Shown: positions 18,786 to 27,323 of the stretch, one piece after another
How the letters are laid out: every line of letters begins with the position of its first letter
Numbering within the stretch: position 1 is the first letter of the stretch
NCBI RefSeq assembly: GCF_047654805.1
Contig: NZ_JASGIV010000001.1
Span: 5,332,001-5,396,000, forward strand
Direction: 5' to 3'
Length of the DNA stretch: 64,000 nucleotides
Source of the DNA: Pelomonas sp047654805
Lineage (GTDB): Bacteria > Pseudomonadota > Gammaproteobacteria > Burkholderiales > Burkholderiaceae_C
Notes under the pieces: model-generated
Told to the model about the DNA's origin: nothing
The model's database searches: none
Seen by the model: the letters and a program-made list of their open reading frames with translations, nothing else
Translations under genes and position numbers: made by a program

Positions 18786-20220
18786 AGCGCAGTCGCTGCT
18801 CGCGCTGGGCGTCGATCTCGGCTCGGATCCGGGCCAGCTCGGCCTGGCGCTCGTCGCGGTAGAACAGGTTGTAGGCCTCGAAGGGGATGAGCCGGCCATC
18901 GGGGCGCGCGATGTGGATGCAGCTCTTCTTCAGCGCGCGGATGTCCAGCGACTGAGCATCCATGAATTGCACGATGAGGACGCGGAATACGTCGCGGTAG
19001 CTCAGGCGCGGCGCATCGATCTTGGGCAGGCAGCACAGCAGCTCCGACAGGCAGTTGGACTGGCTCTCGGGCGAATGATTGGTCGAGAACAGCTTGAAGA
19101 CCGAAGCCTTCAGGGCCGGGTCACCCTCGAAGACGATGGTGCTGCGGTCGCCGGACAGCAGCGTGGCTGCGTCCAGGTAGCGCGTCAACGGTACCAGGCC
19201 CGTCTCGGCGCCCTGGACGCGCAACGCATAGGCCATGGCCAGAGTGTCCGGGTTGCAGGGTACGGGCAGCACGTCGGCCAGCGTGAACACGCCACTTTGC
19301 TCGGCGATACGGCGGCGCAACTCGCTGACGGTGAGGCGATGACGCGCGGAGTCATAGGCCTCGACGCGGCCGGCGTTCTGGATGGGCTGCAGCGTCACGC
19401 CGCGCACGCAGCCGTGGCGCTGCCCATGGCGGATCACGTCGCCGATCTCGTCGTCGTTGATGCCGCGCTTGACCGTCATGACCAGTGTCGTCGACAGGCC
19501 AAGTGCATCCAGGCGGGCCAACGCCGCCTCGTGCGGGCCACGCAGGTCGGCGCCGCGCAGGTCCATCAGCGCTTCGCGTCGCAGCGAATCGAACTGCAGG
19601 TAGACCTCCAGCCCCGGAGCGTAGTCCGCAAGCCGCTCGGCGAAGGCCGCGTCCTGGGCGATGCGCAACCCGTTGGTGTTGACCATCAGGTGCTTGATGG
19701 GCCGTGCCCTGGCGGCGTCGAGGATGTCGAAGAACTGCGGATGCAGGGTCGGCTCGCCGCCAGAGATCTGAACCACATCGGCCTCGCCCTCGCTGGCGAC
19801 GATGGCATCCAGCATCGCAACGACTTCGTCCAGCGAGCGGTGCGTGAGCCGCTCCGGCCCCGAGGCGGCGTAGCAGGTGGGGCAGCGCAGGTTGCAGTGG
19901 TCGCTGATCTCGACGATGGACAGGCAGCTGTGCTGCATGTGGTCGGGGCACAGGCCGCAGTCGTAGGGGCAGCCGTACTGCATGGGCGTCGCGAAGCGTT
20001 GCGGCATCTCCGGCGGTTTCACGAAGATTTCGCGGGACTGCCGGTACCAGGTCGCGTCGTCGCTGACCAGCACGCGTTCGGTGCCATGGGCAGGGCACCA
20101 CTTGTCCATGTAGACGTGCTCGTCCTTGATGAGGATCTTGGCCTCGACATGGCGCAGGCAGCTCGTGCAGACGGACTGCGTCGTGTCGTAGAACAGGTAG
20201 GGGCGGTTCTTGCGGTTCAT
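18754..20220 (-). CDS. Tes/MJ0619-like radical SAM enzyme
   Basis: A 488-residue radical SAM protein. The SAM-binding cluster is CNLRCPTC (Cys 109, 113, 116). It is preceded by Cys-rich segments expected to hold further metal centres: CTSC and CPAHG (Cys 18, 21, 42) and CPYDCGLC plus Cys 99 (Cys 84, 88, 91). This arrangement is that of the COG1964/MJ0619 group, which includes the archaeal tetraether-lipid synthase Tes, an enzyme that joins lipid tails carbon to carbon. The ATG at 20220 overlaps the stop of the Lgt-like gene (ATGA). Neighbours are a lysophospholipid acyltransferase fusion and an Lgt-like protein, so lipid chemistry is the likely role; the actual substrate is inferred only. Confidence 0.88.
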   Translation of the reverse strand: MNRKNRPYLFYDTTQSVCTSCLRHVEAKILIKDEHVYMDKWCPAHGTERVLVSDDATWYRQSREIFVKPPEMPQRFATPMQYGCPYDCGLCPDHMQHSCLSIVEISDHCNLRCPTCYAASGPERLTHRSLDEVVAMLDAIVASEGEADVVQISGGEPTLHPQFFDILDAARARPIKHLMVNTNGLRIAQDAAFAERLADYAPGLEVYLQFDSLRREALMDLRGADLRGPHEAALARLDALGLSTTLVMTVKRGINDDEIGDVIRHGQRHGCVRGVTLQPIQNAGRVEAYDSARHRLTVSELRRRIAEQSGVFTLADVLPVPCNPDTLAMAYALRVQGAETGLVPLTRYLDAATLLSGDRSTIVFEGDPALKASVFKLFSTNHSPESQSNCLSELLCCLPKIDAPRLSYRDVFRVLIVQFMDAQSLDIRALKKSCIHIARPDGRLIPFEAYNLFYRDERQAELARIRAEIDAQREQRLRFMPRVSAARA

Positions 20221-20957
20221 GGCTTGGCAAGGGTGGGTTGGCGCCAGGCGCGCGTCACGAGCGGCGCGTAGAAGGCGAGCGCGACGAGACAGGTCCACTG
20301 GATGCCGGACAGGCCAAGCGGGTAGGCCACCGGCACCGGTTTGAGGAACTCCACGAGAAAGCGCCACAGCAGGTAGCCACTCAGGAACAGCTTGAACGCC
20401 AAGCCTGGCGTGGCGAAGCGCGTGCGTTGCAGCGAGACACCCAAGGCCAACACGACGACGATCTCGTAGAGCTGTGTGGGGTGGCGCGGCACGCCGTCGC
20501 CGAAGTCCACGCCGAACGGTGTCGTGGTCGGCAGGCCGTAGGTGTCGTCGTGCAGGCCGGCCAGGAAGCAGCCGACGCGGCCGATGGCAAGTCCGATGGC
20601 GATGGGCAGCACCATCGCGTCGCCGGTGCTGCGTGTCTGGCCGGTCAGTTTCTTGGCGATCTCCACGCCCAGCAGGCCGCCCAGCAGGCCGCCGACGATG
20701 CTTTGGCCCGGAAACACCAACACGCTGCCTCGCCACATCTGGAGTACGAGATCGGGACGCTCGATGAGGAAGACCGCCTTGTTGCCCAGGGCCGCGCCGA
20801 TCAGCAGTCCCACGAGTACGCCGAAGTTGCCGGGCGCAAGCGCGCCGCCGCGGTGCTGGCGCCTCAGCGTGGCGCGCCACAGCGCTGCACCCAGGCCCAT
20901 GCCCGCGTAGGCCAGCGCACTGTGCGCCCAGGCGGCGGTGGCAGCGTCGGCGATCAA
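20217..20957 (-). CDS. Prolipoprotein diacylglyceryl transferase (Lgt)-like membrane protein
   Basis: A 246-residue polytopic membrane protein of the Lgt superfamily. Recognisable blocks are VFPGQSIVGGLLGGLLG, IAIGLAIGRVGCFLAG and RHPTQLYE. Against true Lgt, the essential His of the HGG block is replaced (GQSIVGG) and the GRxGNFxN signature reads GRVGCFLAG, so it is unlikely to be the housekeeping Lgt. The start is probably the TTG at 20957, which overlaps the stop of the previous gene (TTGA). Its stop overlaps the radical SAM start, and this tight pairing suggests the two act on the same lipid or lipoprotein. Confidence 0.82.
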   Translation of the reverse strand: MIADAATAAWAHSALAYAGMGLGAALWRATLRRQHRGGALAPGNFGVLVGLLIGAALGNKAVFLIERPDLVLQMWRGSVLVFPGQSIVGGLLGGLLGVEIAKKLTGQTRSTGDAMVLPIAIGLAIGRVGCFLAGLHDDTYGLPTTTPFGVDFGDGVPRHPTQLYEIVVVLALGVSLQRTRFATPGLAFKLFLSGYLLWRFLVEFLKPVPVAYPLGLSGIQWTCLVALAFYAPLVTRAWRQPTLAKP

Positions 20958-21223
20958 GAAGGCGCGCTGTCGTTGTCGTCGCTGCGTAGCAGCCGGGCCA
21001 GTTGGCGCCCGCACAGCCAGGCCACCAGCCCGCCGATCAGCAGGCTGGGAATGGAAACGACCAGAGCCGCGCCGGCATACGTGCCGGGCTTGGAGAGGTC
21101 GGGCAGGGACATCAGCGTGAAGGCCGCGCCGCACAGGCCTGCCAGGCCAAAGCCCAGTGTCGCGACGATGAGCAGGCTGATGATGATGAAGCGCCCCAAC
21201 CGGGAGCCGATATCGGTGCTCAT
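20954..21223 (-). CDS. Small two-span membrane protein A
   Basis: An 89-residue protein with two hydrophobic helices (about 12-36 and 47-70) and a short charged C-terminus (LLRSDDNDSAPS). It resembles the protein encoded just upstream: both have LGFGLxGLCG in the first helix and a Gly-rich second helix followed by CGxxLxxLxR. They are therefore probably a tandem duplication. The ATG overlaps the stop of the upstream gene (ATGA) and its own stop overlaps the Lgt-like start. Function unknown; a small subunit of the neighbouring lipid enzymes is possible. Confidence 0.75.
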   Translation of the reverse strand: MSTDIGSRLGRFIIISLLIVATLGFGLAGLCGAAFTLMSLPDLSKPGTYAGAALVVSIPSLLIGGLVAWLCGRQLARLLRSDDNDSAPS

Positions 21224-21483
21224 GAGGGATGGTCCTCCGCTTGAGGCCTGCGCATCAGCGCAAGCAGTTTTCCGCCGCATATTCTGACCATTGCCAGGCC
21301 GCCGATCAGGCAGGGGACGGACAGCACCAGTGTCTTGAGGGCGCCCGCCCCGCCCGGCGCAAACGCCGCACGGCCCATCCATACCGCGAAGTAGCCCCCG
21401 CACAGGCCCATGAGGCCGAAGCCCAGCACACCTGCTGCCAGCACGCTGATCAGCAGCCCTCGCGTCAGCGTCGCCAGCGTCAC
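21220..21483 (-). CDS. Small two-span membrane protein B
   Basis: An 87-residue protein starting at a GTG (21483) that overlaps the stop of the transporter-acyltransferase gene. The sequence VTLATLTRGLLISVLAAGVLG is followed by LMGLCGG and a second helix ending RICGGKLLALMRR. It is a paralogue of the protein encoded directly downstream. No family function is known. The GTGA and ATGA overlaps on both sides imply translational coupling through the whole cluster. Confidence 0.72.
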   Translation of the reverse strand: MTLATLTRGLLISVLAAGVLGFGLMGLCGGYFAVWMGRAAFAPGGAGALKTLVLSVPCLIGGLAMVRICGGKLLALMRRPQAEDHPS

Positions 21484-23387
21484 ACTCGGCCCTCTCGCGG
21501 TGCCAGCAGCCCAGCCACGCGCTCGCGCAGCCCCTCGGGCGTGACGGCGCCGGGAGCCATCGGCCGGTCCACCGTCAAAGACACCCGGCTCCAGAAGCCG
21601 CGCCGCAGCGGCTTGACCATGGCCTGGCCGCCTTCGACGCGCGAGAAGAAGCTGCCCCACAGATTGCCCAGCGCCATCGGGATGACCGGCACCGCCGGCA
21701 GTCCTTCGACGAGTTTCATGACGCCGCCCTTGAAGGGCTGCAGCTCGCCGTCGCGTGTGATGCCGCCTTCCGGGAAGATGCAGACCATCTCGCCGTCCTC
21801 CAGCACCGCGCGGGCGGCAGCGAAAGCGGCCTCGTAGGTGGCCGGGTCGGTCTTCTGCGGCGCAATGGGAATGGCCTTGGCGAGCCGGAACATCCAGCCC
21901 AGCACCGGGATGCGGAAGATCTGCGCGTCCATCAGGAAGCGGATGGGGCGGGGGCTGGCGGCCATGAGCAGCACGGCGTCGACGAAGCTCACGTGGTTGC
22001 ACACCAGCACGGCTGCTCCGGCGGTGGGGATGCGCTCGTCGTTGGTGATGCGGAAGCGGTAGACCAGACGCGTCAGCACAAAGGCTATGAAGCGCAGCAG
22101 GTACTCCGGCACGATGAGGAAGATGTAGGCCGCGACGACGGCATTGGCGATGCCGACCGCGAGGAAGACCTGCGGAATCGTCAGGCCCGCGCTCAGCATC
22201 GCACCGGCGATCAGGGAGCTGGCGATCATGAAGACCGCGTTCAGGATGTTGTTGGCAGCGATGATGCGGGCGCGATGCGTCGGCTGGGCGCGCAGCTGGA
22301 TCAGCGCGTACATGCGCACGCTATAGAGACCCGCGAACAGTGCCAGCAGTGTCAGGTCCGCCAGCACGCGCCAATGCGCCGCCACGCTGAGGAAGGCGCC
22401 GACGCTGTAGGGCTCGGCGGCGGGCAGGCCGGTGGCGGCAAAGTACAGGTCGATGGCGAACACGCTCATGCCGATGGCGCCCAGCGGCACCAGGCCGATC
22501 TCGACGTGGCGCTTGGACAGCATTTCGCACAGCAGCGAGCCGATGCCGATGCCGATGGAGAACACGGCCAGCAGCAGCGAGGCAACCTGTGGGCTGCCGT
22601 GCAGAACTTCCTTGGCGAAGGCAGGGAAGTTGGACAGGAATACCGCGCCGAAGAACCACATCCACGAGATGCCCAGCAGCGAGCGGAACACGGCCAGCCC
22701 CTCGTGCGCCAGCTTGAGGTTGCGCCAGGTCTCGGTGAAGGGGTTCCAGTTGATGACGAGATGGGGATCGGTGGACGGGCTTGCGGGGATGGCCTGCGCG
22801 GTTGCGCGGCCCAGGATGGCCAGGCCCAGGCAGGCCCAGGCCACGTGCTGCGGGCCGACTACTGGCGTGTCCACCAGCAGGCCGCCCAGCAGCTGGCCCA
22901 GCAGGATGGCGACGAAGGTGCCCATCTCCACCATGCCGTTGCCACCGGTCAGTTCGCGCTCGTTGAGCTGCTGTGGCAGGTAGGCGTACTTGACCGGGCC
23001 GAACAGCGTGGAATGCAGGCCCATAAGGAATACGCAGGCCAGCAGCGCCGGTACGTGGGCTGCGTAGAAGCCCCAGGCCGCGATGGCCATGATCGCGATC
23101 TCCAGGCTCTTCACCAGCTGCATCAGCCGCGCCTTGTCGTGCTTGTCGGCGAGCTGGCCGCTGGTGGCCGAGAACAGCACGTAGGGCAGGATGAAGAGTG
23201 CGCCGATGACCAGGCCTGCGTGGCTGGGCGGGAGCCACTCCAGCTGCAGCTGGTACGTGATCATCAGCGTGAACGCGAACTTGAAGACGTTGTCGTTCGC
23301 GGCGCCGAGGAACTGGGTCCAGAAGAAGGGCGCGAAGCGGCGTTGGCCGAGCAGGGCGAACTGATTCGGGTGGGCGTCTTGGCTCAT
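21480..23387 (-). CDS. MFS lysophospholipid transporter fused to PlsC-type acyltransferase
   Basis: A 635-residue fusion. Residues 1 to about 420 are an LplT-like major facilitator (FWTQFLGAANDNVFKFAF, SGQLADKHDKARL, LFGPVKYAYLPQQL). Residues about 430-635 are a 1-acylglycerol-phosphate acyltransferase domain with the HX4D motif in CNHVSFVDAVLL and the FPEGG motif in CIFPEGGITRDG. In many bacteria the LplT and acyltransferase parts are joined to an AMP-ligase domain (Aas); that third domain is absent here. It would flip lysophospholipids inward and re-acylate them. The ATG at 23387 overlaps the stop of the DUF2145 gene. Confidence 0.9.
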   Translation of the reverse strand: MSQDAHPNQFALLGQRRFAPFFWTQFLGAANDNVFKFAFTLMITYQLQLEWLPPSHAGLVIGALFILPYVLFSATSGQLADKHDKARLMQLVKSLEIAIMAIAAWGFYAAHVPALLACVFLMGLHSTLFGPVKYAYLPQQLNERELTGGNGMVEMGTFVAILLGQLLGGLLVDTPVVGPQHVAWACLGLAILGRATAQAIPASPSTDPHLVINWNPFTETWRNLKLAHEGLAVFRSLLGISWMWFFGAVFLSNFPAFAKEVLHGSPQVASLLLAVFSIGIGIGSLLCEMLSKRHVEIGLVPLGAIGMSVFAIDLYFAATGLPAAEPYSVGAFLSVAAHWRVLADLTLLALFAGLYSVRMYALIQLRAQPTHRARIIAANNILNAVFMIASSLIAGAMLSAGLTIPQVFLAVGIANAVVAAYIFLIVPEYLLRFIAFVLTRLVYRFRITNDERIPTAGAAVLVCNHVSFVDAVLLMAASPRPIRFLMDAQIFRIPVLGWMFRLAKAIPIAPQKTDPATYEAAFAAARAVLEDGEMVCIFPEGGITRDGELQPFKGGVMKLVEGLPAVPVIPMALGNLWGSFFSRVEGGQAMVKPLRRGFWSRVSLTVDRPMAPGAVTPEGLRERVAGLLAPREGRV

Positions 23388-24166
23388 GGTTTGACCAGTT
23401 GCGGGGAGTCGGAAAGGTTGGCCTGTGGCAGCCAGGCGAACATCGAATCCACGGTGACCGTGTCGATGTGGCTGGAGAAGCGGCGCGCGCTGGGATGATC
23501 GTCGAAAGCGATGTTGGCCTGCGTCAAGCGCCCGCCCAGGCGGGTCAGCGTGGACAGGCGCAGGTCGGTCGGCGTGTAGCCCTGGCTCCGGAGCCAGTCC
23601 TGCGCCGCCCGCCGGCTGGCGATGCCGGGAGCCGCCGCGCCGGCCAGCGTCTCCAGCACCCACTGGTTGCTCTGCTGGTACTGGGTGCCGAAGGCATAGG
23701 CGACCATGCTGTAGCGCCGTTCGTTGAAGCGCGCCACGCGGGTGTTGTCCGCCAGTATGGGCAGCAGGGCCTGCTGCAGCTCGGGCCGGAGCACGACGAA
23801 AGCGGCGTCGTAGCGGTAGGGGCGGTCCATGAAGAACTCACCCAGGCCCTGGCGGTACAGCGCTGCGTGGTCGCTGCCGCAGTGGTTGAGCTTGTGCATG
23901 ACGCGCCAGACGGGGGGCTGCTGGGTCGTGTCCCTGTAGACAAAGCCCAGGTGCGACCAGCGCAGCCCGTACTTGCTCAGGTCCTGCCCCGCGCGGGCGA
24001 GGATGGCGACTTGGGCGCCGCTGGCGTCGAGCTGGCGGGCGGTAGCCTGCGCGAGGTCCAGCCCCTGCTCGATCTGGCGCGCCGTCGGCTGCTTGTCCTC
24101 GCAGGGGCGGCCGGCCTGCGCGGCGGCGGCGACCAGCAGCGCCGCGGTGGCGACGGCCAGCCTCAA
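23384..24166 (-). CDS. Exported DUF2145-family protein
   Basis: A 260-residue secreted protein of the DUF2145 family. The best start is TTG at 24166, which overlaps the previous stop (TTGA) and begins a signal peptide with cleavage after AQA. The mature protein starts GRPCEDKQPTARQIEQGLDLA and contains RWSHLGFVYRD, VMHKLNHCGSDHAALYRQGLGEFFMD and a late FDDHPSARRFSSHIDTVTVDS. The conserved His and Cys positions suggest an enzyme, perhaps an amidase-like fold, but no activity is established. It sits in the lipid operon between a small exported protein and the transporter-acyltransferase fusion. Confidence 0.82.
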   Translation of the reverse strand: MRLAVATAALLVAAAAQAGRPCEDKQPTARQIEQGLDLAQATARQLDASGAQVAILARAGQDLSKYGLRWSHLGFVYRDTTQQPPVWRVMHKLNHCGSDHAALYRQGLGEFFMDRPYRYDAAFVVLRPELQQALLPILADNTRVARFNERRYSMVAYAFGTQYQQSNQWVLETLAGAAAPGIASRRAAQDWLRSQGYTPTDLRLSTLTRLGGRLTQANIAFDDHPSARRFSSHIDTVTVDSMFAWLPQANLSDSPQLVKP

Positions 24167-24603
24167 CGGCTCACCTGTTCGTTGTAGAGCAGGGCCTTGC
24201 CGATCTCGTTGGGGATGAAGGCGATGACCTCGCCGGCGGCGGACAGCAGCGTGCCGGCACCGATGACTGACACCGCGACGGTCGCGCCGGTGGACACGAC
24301 CACGCCCTCGGCCAGCCTGCCGGCGGCCTTGATGCTGATGCGCATGCCGTCCGAGGCCCGCTCCAGCACCCAGACCGTGGCGCCGCCGACGACCTCGACA
24401 CTGACCACCACCAGCGTAGCGCCGGCCGACAGGATGCCCACGGGCAGTGCGCTCAGCGCGGCGCCGGTGGCGCTGACCGCGCCGACCGACAGCACCACCG
24501 GCGCGATCGACAGGGCGGCGCTGGCCTCGGACGGGGCGTTGTGAGCCTGCGCCGGGAGGCTCAGCGCCAGGCACAGGCCGGTGGTGGCAAACAAGCGTTT
24601 CAT
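24163..24603 (-). CDS. Small exported hydrophobic protein
   Basis: A 146-residue protein with a cleavable signal peptide (MKRLFATTGLCLALSLPAQA) and a long run of small and hydrophobic residues (Val, Ala, Gly, Ser) without clear charged breaks, ending FIPNEIGKALLYNEQVSR. Proteins of this type are found beside DUF2145 genes in other betaproteobacteria; their function is unknown. It appears to be the first or second gene of the coupled operon, with the DUF2145 start overlapping its stop. Confidence 0.7.
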   Translation of the reverse strand: MKRLFATTGLCLALSLPAQAHNAPSEASAALSIAPVVLSVGAVSATGAALSALPVGILSAGATLVVVSVEVVGGATVWVLERASDGMRISIKAAGRLAEGVVVSTGATVAVSVIGAGTLLSAAGEVIAFIPNEIGKALLYNEQVSR

Positions 24604-24619
24604 CAGACAGTCCTTCGGG

Positions 24620-25090
24620 TTACGGGGTTTCGGCGCTGGCGGTCTGCATCGTGGCCTCGCGGCGGCCCTGCAGTCGGGCCTCGAGCAGGTCGGCCTCGTG
24701 GGCATCGCGCAGCATCTTGGCCAGCGTGAAGACATTGGAGATCAGGTAGAGCCAGCAGACGAGCAGGTAGGCCTTCCACACCGGCTGCACGTCCATGCGC
24801 CACAGGCCCCAGGCCGTCAGGCCCATTGCGAGCACGAAGCCGGCCCAGACGACGAGGCGCCACATTGGCGTGTCGACTGGACGGTCCTGGTTGTCACGGA
24901 TGAACTTGGCCAGTGCGAACGCGGCCGACAGGCAGAACACGTAGCCCATGACCATGAAGGCCCGGTCCAAGTCGGCGCCCGGCAGCCAGGCCAGCCCCGA
25001 GCCGCACAGCATGACGCTGAGGCCGAACGAGGTCCAGACCTGTAGGCGCCAGGCGCTGGTGTCGCGGCGGATGTATGGGGTGGATGCCAT
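24620..25090 (-). CDS. YiaA/YiaB-family inner membrane protein
   Basis: A 156-residue protein with two copies of the YiaAB two-helix domain: SAWRLQVWTSFGLSVMLCGSG...MVMGYVFCLSAAFALAKFIRD and then MWRLVVWAGFVLAMGLTAWGLW...YLLVCWLYLISNVFTLAKMLRD. The family is of unknown function and is found in the inner membrane. The ATG at 25090 follows a purine-rich leader. The next gene starts 16 bp beyond its stop, so it may be the promoter-proximal gene of the lipid/envelope operon. Confidence 0.85.
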   Translation of the reverse strand: MASTPYIRRDTSAWRLQVWTSFGLSVMLCGSGLAWLPGADLDRAFMVMGYVFCLSAAFALAKFIRDNQDRPVDTPMWRLVVWAGFVLAMGLTAWGLWRMDVQPVWKAYLLVCWLYLISNVFTLAKMLRDAHEADLLEARLQGRREATMQTASAETP

Positions 25091-25197
25091 GTGAACTCCC
25101 TGTCTGGTTATGGAATGGGCGCGATGTTGCGCGATGCCGGGGCTGCCGTGTCCGGGAATAGTTCCTAGACGCGTGGCAAGCACCGGGCAGTAGCGTT

Positions 25198-26421
25198 TCA
25201 TGCGCCTGCGGGTCGCTGGAAGTGCGGGCGGGTGGCGAAGACTGCCTCCAAGAGGCGGGCGCCCCGCCAGCGGGCCCGCCGCTTCAGCGCCAGGTCGAAC
25301 AGCAGCGGGTTGTGCTCGCGCAAGGCCTGCAGCGGCAGTACGTCGTCGGCGCCCAGCAGGCCGGCACTGGCGAGCGCAGGCAGCCGCACGGCGGCGGGGA
25401 TGCAGGGCAACGGGTAGTCCGAGCCGTGCAGCAGGCGCGGCTGCCAGTCCTCGCGGGTCAGCAGCGTGCGTGCGACCTCGGGCCTGCGGTTGGCCTGCAG
25501 CACGACCGAGATATCGCCCAACAGGCGTTCGCCCCAGCCTTCGTCCATCAGCCGCGCGAACAGCGCAAAGGCTGGCACATCGCGCGGCCGTTTGCGATCC
25601 AGATCCAAAGCCGTTCCCAGCGATGCGCAATGCGCGATGACGACGCGGACGCCATGCTCCAGTGCCGCGCGCACCAGCAGCGGGTTGCCCAGCGCATCGC
25701 GGCCAGCACCTGGCACGGCGCGTTCCTCGCCGCAGTGCACGATGACGGGCAGCCGGGCTGAGGCCAGACGGTCGTAGAAAGGCCGCAGCCGGGCGTCGCG
25801 CAGATCGATGTTCATGCTGGAGGGCAGCCACTTCAGCGCCACGGCGCCGGCGTCCAGCGCCGCGTCCAGCCGTGCCAGCGCATCGGCCCGGTAAGGATGG
25901 ATGGACGCCACCCAGGCAAAGCGCTGCGGTGCATCGGCGGCGATGCGAGCCGCGTAGGCGTCGGGCACATGGAATGTCGTGTGGCCCGCATGCGGGCGGC
26001 CGGCGTCGTCGCAGGCCTGGTCGAATGCGAACAGCATCCAGCGCGCACCGACGGGGAAGTCCTCGGCCAGCGCGCGCAGCCGCTGCGCATAGGCGCGATC
26101 AACGCTGGGCGCATCCGGCGGTATGCAGGCGGCGCCCAGGATGACTCGCTTGCGCAGCATCTCGACGGGGTGCCACCACTGGTCAAGCTGGGCGTTGATG
26201 GTGCAGCCCGAGCCGGAGTCACCTGTGCCCAGCAGATGGGTGTGCACGTCCCAGAGCTGGGCCGGGTCCAGGCCTTCGAAGGTCCGCTCGACCAGCGGCC
26301 TGAGTGCGTCCGGCAGGCCGCGGCGGCAGGGGTTGAGCAGGCCGGCGCGCACTGGGCCGGCGAGCGCGGTGAAGAGGCCGGCGGCCGCGCCGCAGCACAA
26401 CAGGTGGCGTCGGTTGAGCAT
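25198..26421 (-). CDS. Exported amidohydrolase-family metal-dependent hydrolase
   Basis: A 407-residue TIM-barrel amidohydrolase. The N-terminus MLNRRHLLCCGAAAGLFTALAG looks like an export signal with a twin-Arg. The first metal ligands are DVHTHLLG, others are in VIVHCGEE and VVIAHCASLGTAL, and the final Asp is in LLHGSDYPLP. This pattern belongs to the Amidohydro_2 group, which includes decarboxylases and lactonases; the substrate cannot be told. It is divergent from the HTH protein gene at 26547. Confidence 0.85.
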   Translation of the reverse strand: MLNRRHLLCCGAAAGLFTALAGPVRAGLLNPCRRGLPDALRPLVERTFEGLDPAQLWDVHTHLLGTGDSGSGCTINAQLDQWWHPVEMLRKRVILGAACIPPDAPSVDRAYAQRLRALAEDFPVGARWMLFAFDQACDDAGRPHAGHTTFHVPDAYAARIAADAPQRFAWVASIHPYRADALARLDAALDAGAVALKWLPSSMNIDLRDARLRPFYDRLASARLPVIVHCGEERAVPGAGRDALGNPLLVRAALEHGVRVVIAHCASLGTALDLDRKRPRDVPAFALFARLMDEGWGERLLGDISVVLQANRRPEVARTLLTREDWQPRLLHGSDYPLPCIPAAVRLPALASAGLLGADDVLPLQALREHNPLLFDLALKRRARWRGARLLEAVFATRPHFQRPAGA

Positions 26422-26546
26422 ATCGACGAGGTGGGAAGTGGGGAGGGGCGCGAGCTTCGCGGCGGACTGATCCAGCGCCGGCGTTTTTGTCGACGCGACG
26501 CGGCCGGTGCGCCCGGGGGTGTCGTCATGCGCTACCGTTCGCGCCC

Positions 26547-27323
26547 ATGTCGAGCACGCAATCCCTCGTGGCCCTGATCAAGGCCGAGCTGAAGAGCCAG
26601 GGCCTGAGCTACGCCGAGCTGGCGCAAGCGCTGGACCTGTCGGAATCCAGCGTCAAGCGAATGCTGGCGCCGGGCGGCGAGATGCCGCTGTCGCGCGTCG
26701 ACGAGATCTGCCGGGTGCTGAAGCTGGAGTTCGCCGAGCTGGCAACGCGGCTGGCGCAGCAGACGCCCGAGCTGCGCGAGCTGAGCCTGGAGCAGGAGCG
26801 CGCTGTCGTCGCATCGCCGGTGCTGCTGCTGGTGGCCATTTGCTGCCTCAGCCACTGGGCGCTGGAGGACGTGCTGGCGCGCTACCGCGTCGCCGAGGCC
26901 GATGCTGTCGCGGCCCTGGCCCAGCTGGACCGCCTGGGCGTCATCGAATTGAGGCCACACAACCGCTACAAGCTCAAAGTGGCCAAGACGCTGCGCTGGC
27001 GGCCGCAAGGCCCCGTCATGCAGTTCTTCCGCGAGCGCGTGATGGCCGATTTCTTCGCCGGGGGCTTCGATGGCGAGGGCGAGCTGCTGACTCTGGTGCA
27101 TGGCGAGTTCGGCGCTGGCCACGCGCGCGAACTGGCGGAGCGGCTGCGGCGCGCCGCCGACGACTTCGCGCGCCAGCACCTGCTGGACCAGAAGCTACCG
27201 TCGGCCGAGAAGCGGCCCTATAGCGTCGTCATCGGGCTGCGGTCCTGGGTCTTCGAGGCGTTCAGGGATCTGGAAAGACCGGGGCTCGGACTTACCAGAA
27301 CTCCCAGCGGCCGGTCGAAATGA
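26547..27323 (+). CDS. XRE-type HTH transcriptional regulator
   Basis: A 258-residue protein with an N-terminal helix-turn-helix of the Cro/C1 type (LKSQGLSYAELAQALDLSESSVKRML) and a long C-terminal part without a recognised ligand domain. That part is helical and contains QLDRLGVIELRPHNRYKLKVAKTLRWRPQGPV and a basic stretch near the end. Similar regulators occur widely in Proteobacteria. The ATG at 26547 is the first that leaves the HTH intact. It is divergent from the amidohydrolase and ends 32 bp inside the end of the convergent protease gene. Confidence 0.8.
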   Translation: MSSTQSLVALIKAELKSQGLSYAELAQALDLSESSVKRMLAPGGEMPLSRVDEICRVLKLEFAELATRLAQQTPELRELSLEQERAVVASPVLLLVAICCLSHWALEDVLARYRVAEADAVAALAQLDRLGVIELRPHNRYKLKVAKTLRWRPQGPVMQFFRERVMADFFAGGFDGEGELLTLVHGEFGAGHARELAERLRRAADDFARQHLLDQKLPSAEKRPYSVVIGLRSWVFEAFRDLERPGLGLTRTPSGRSK

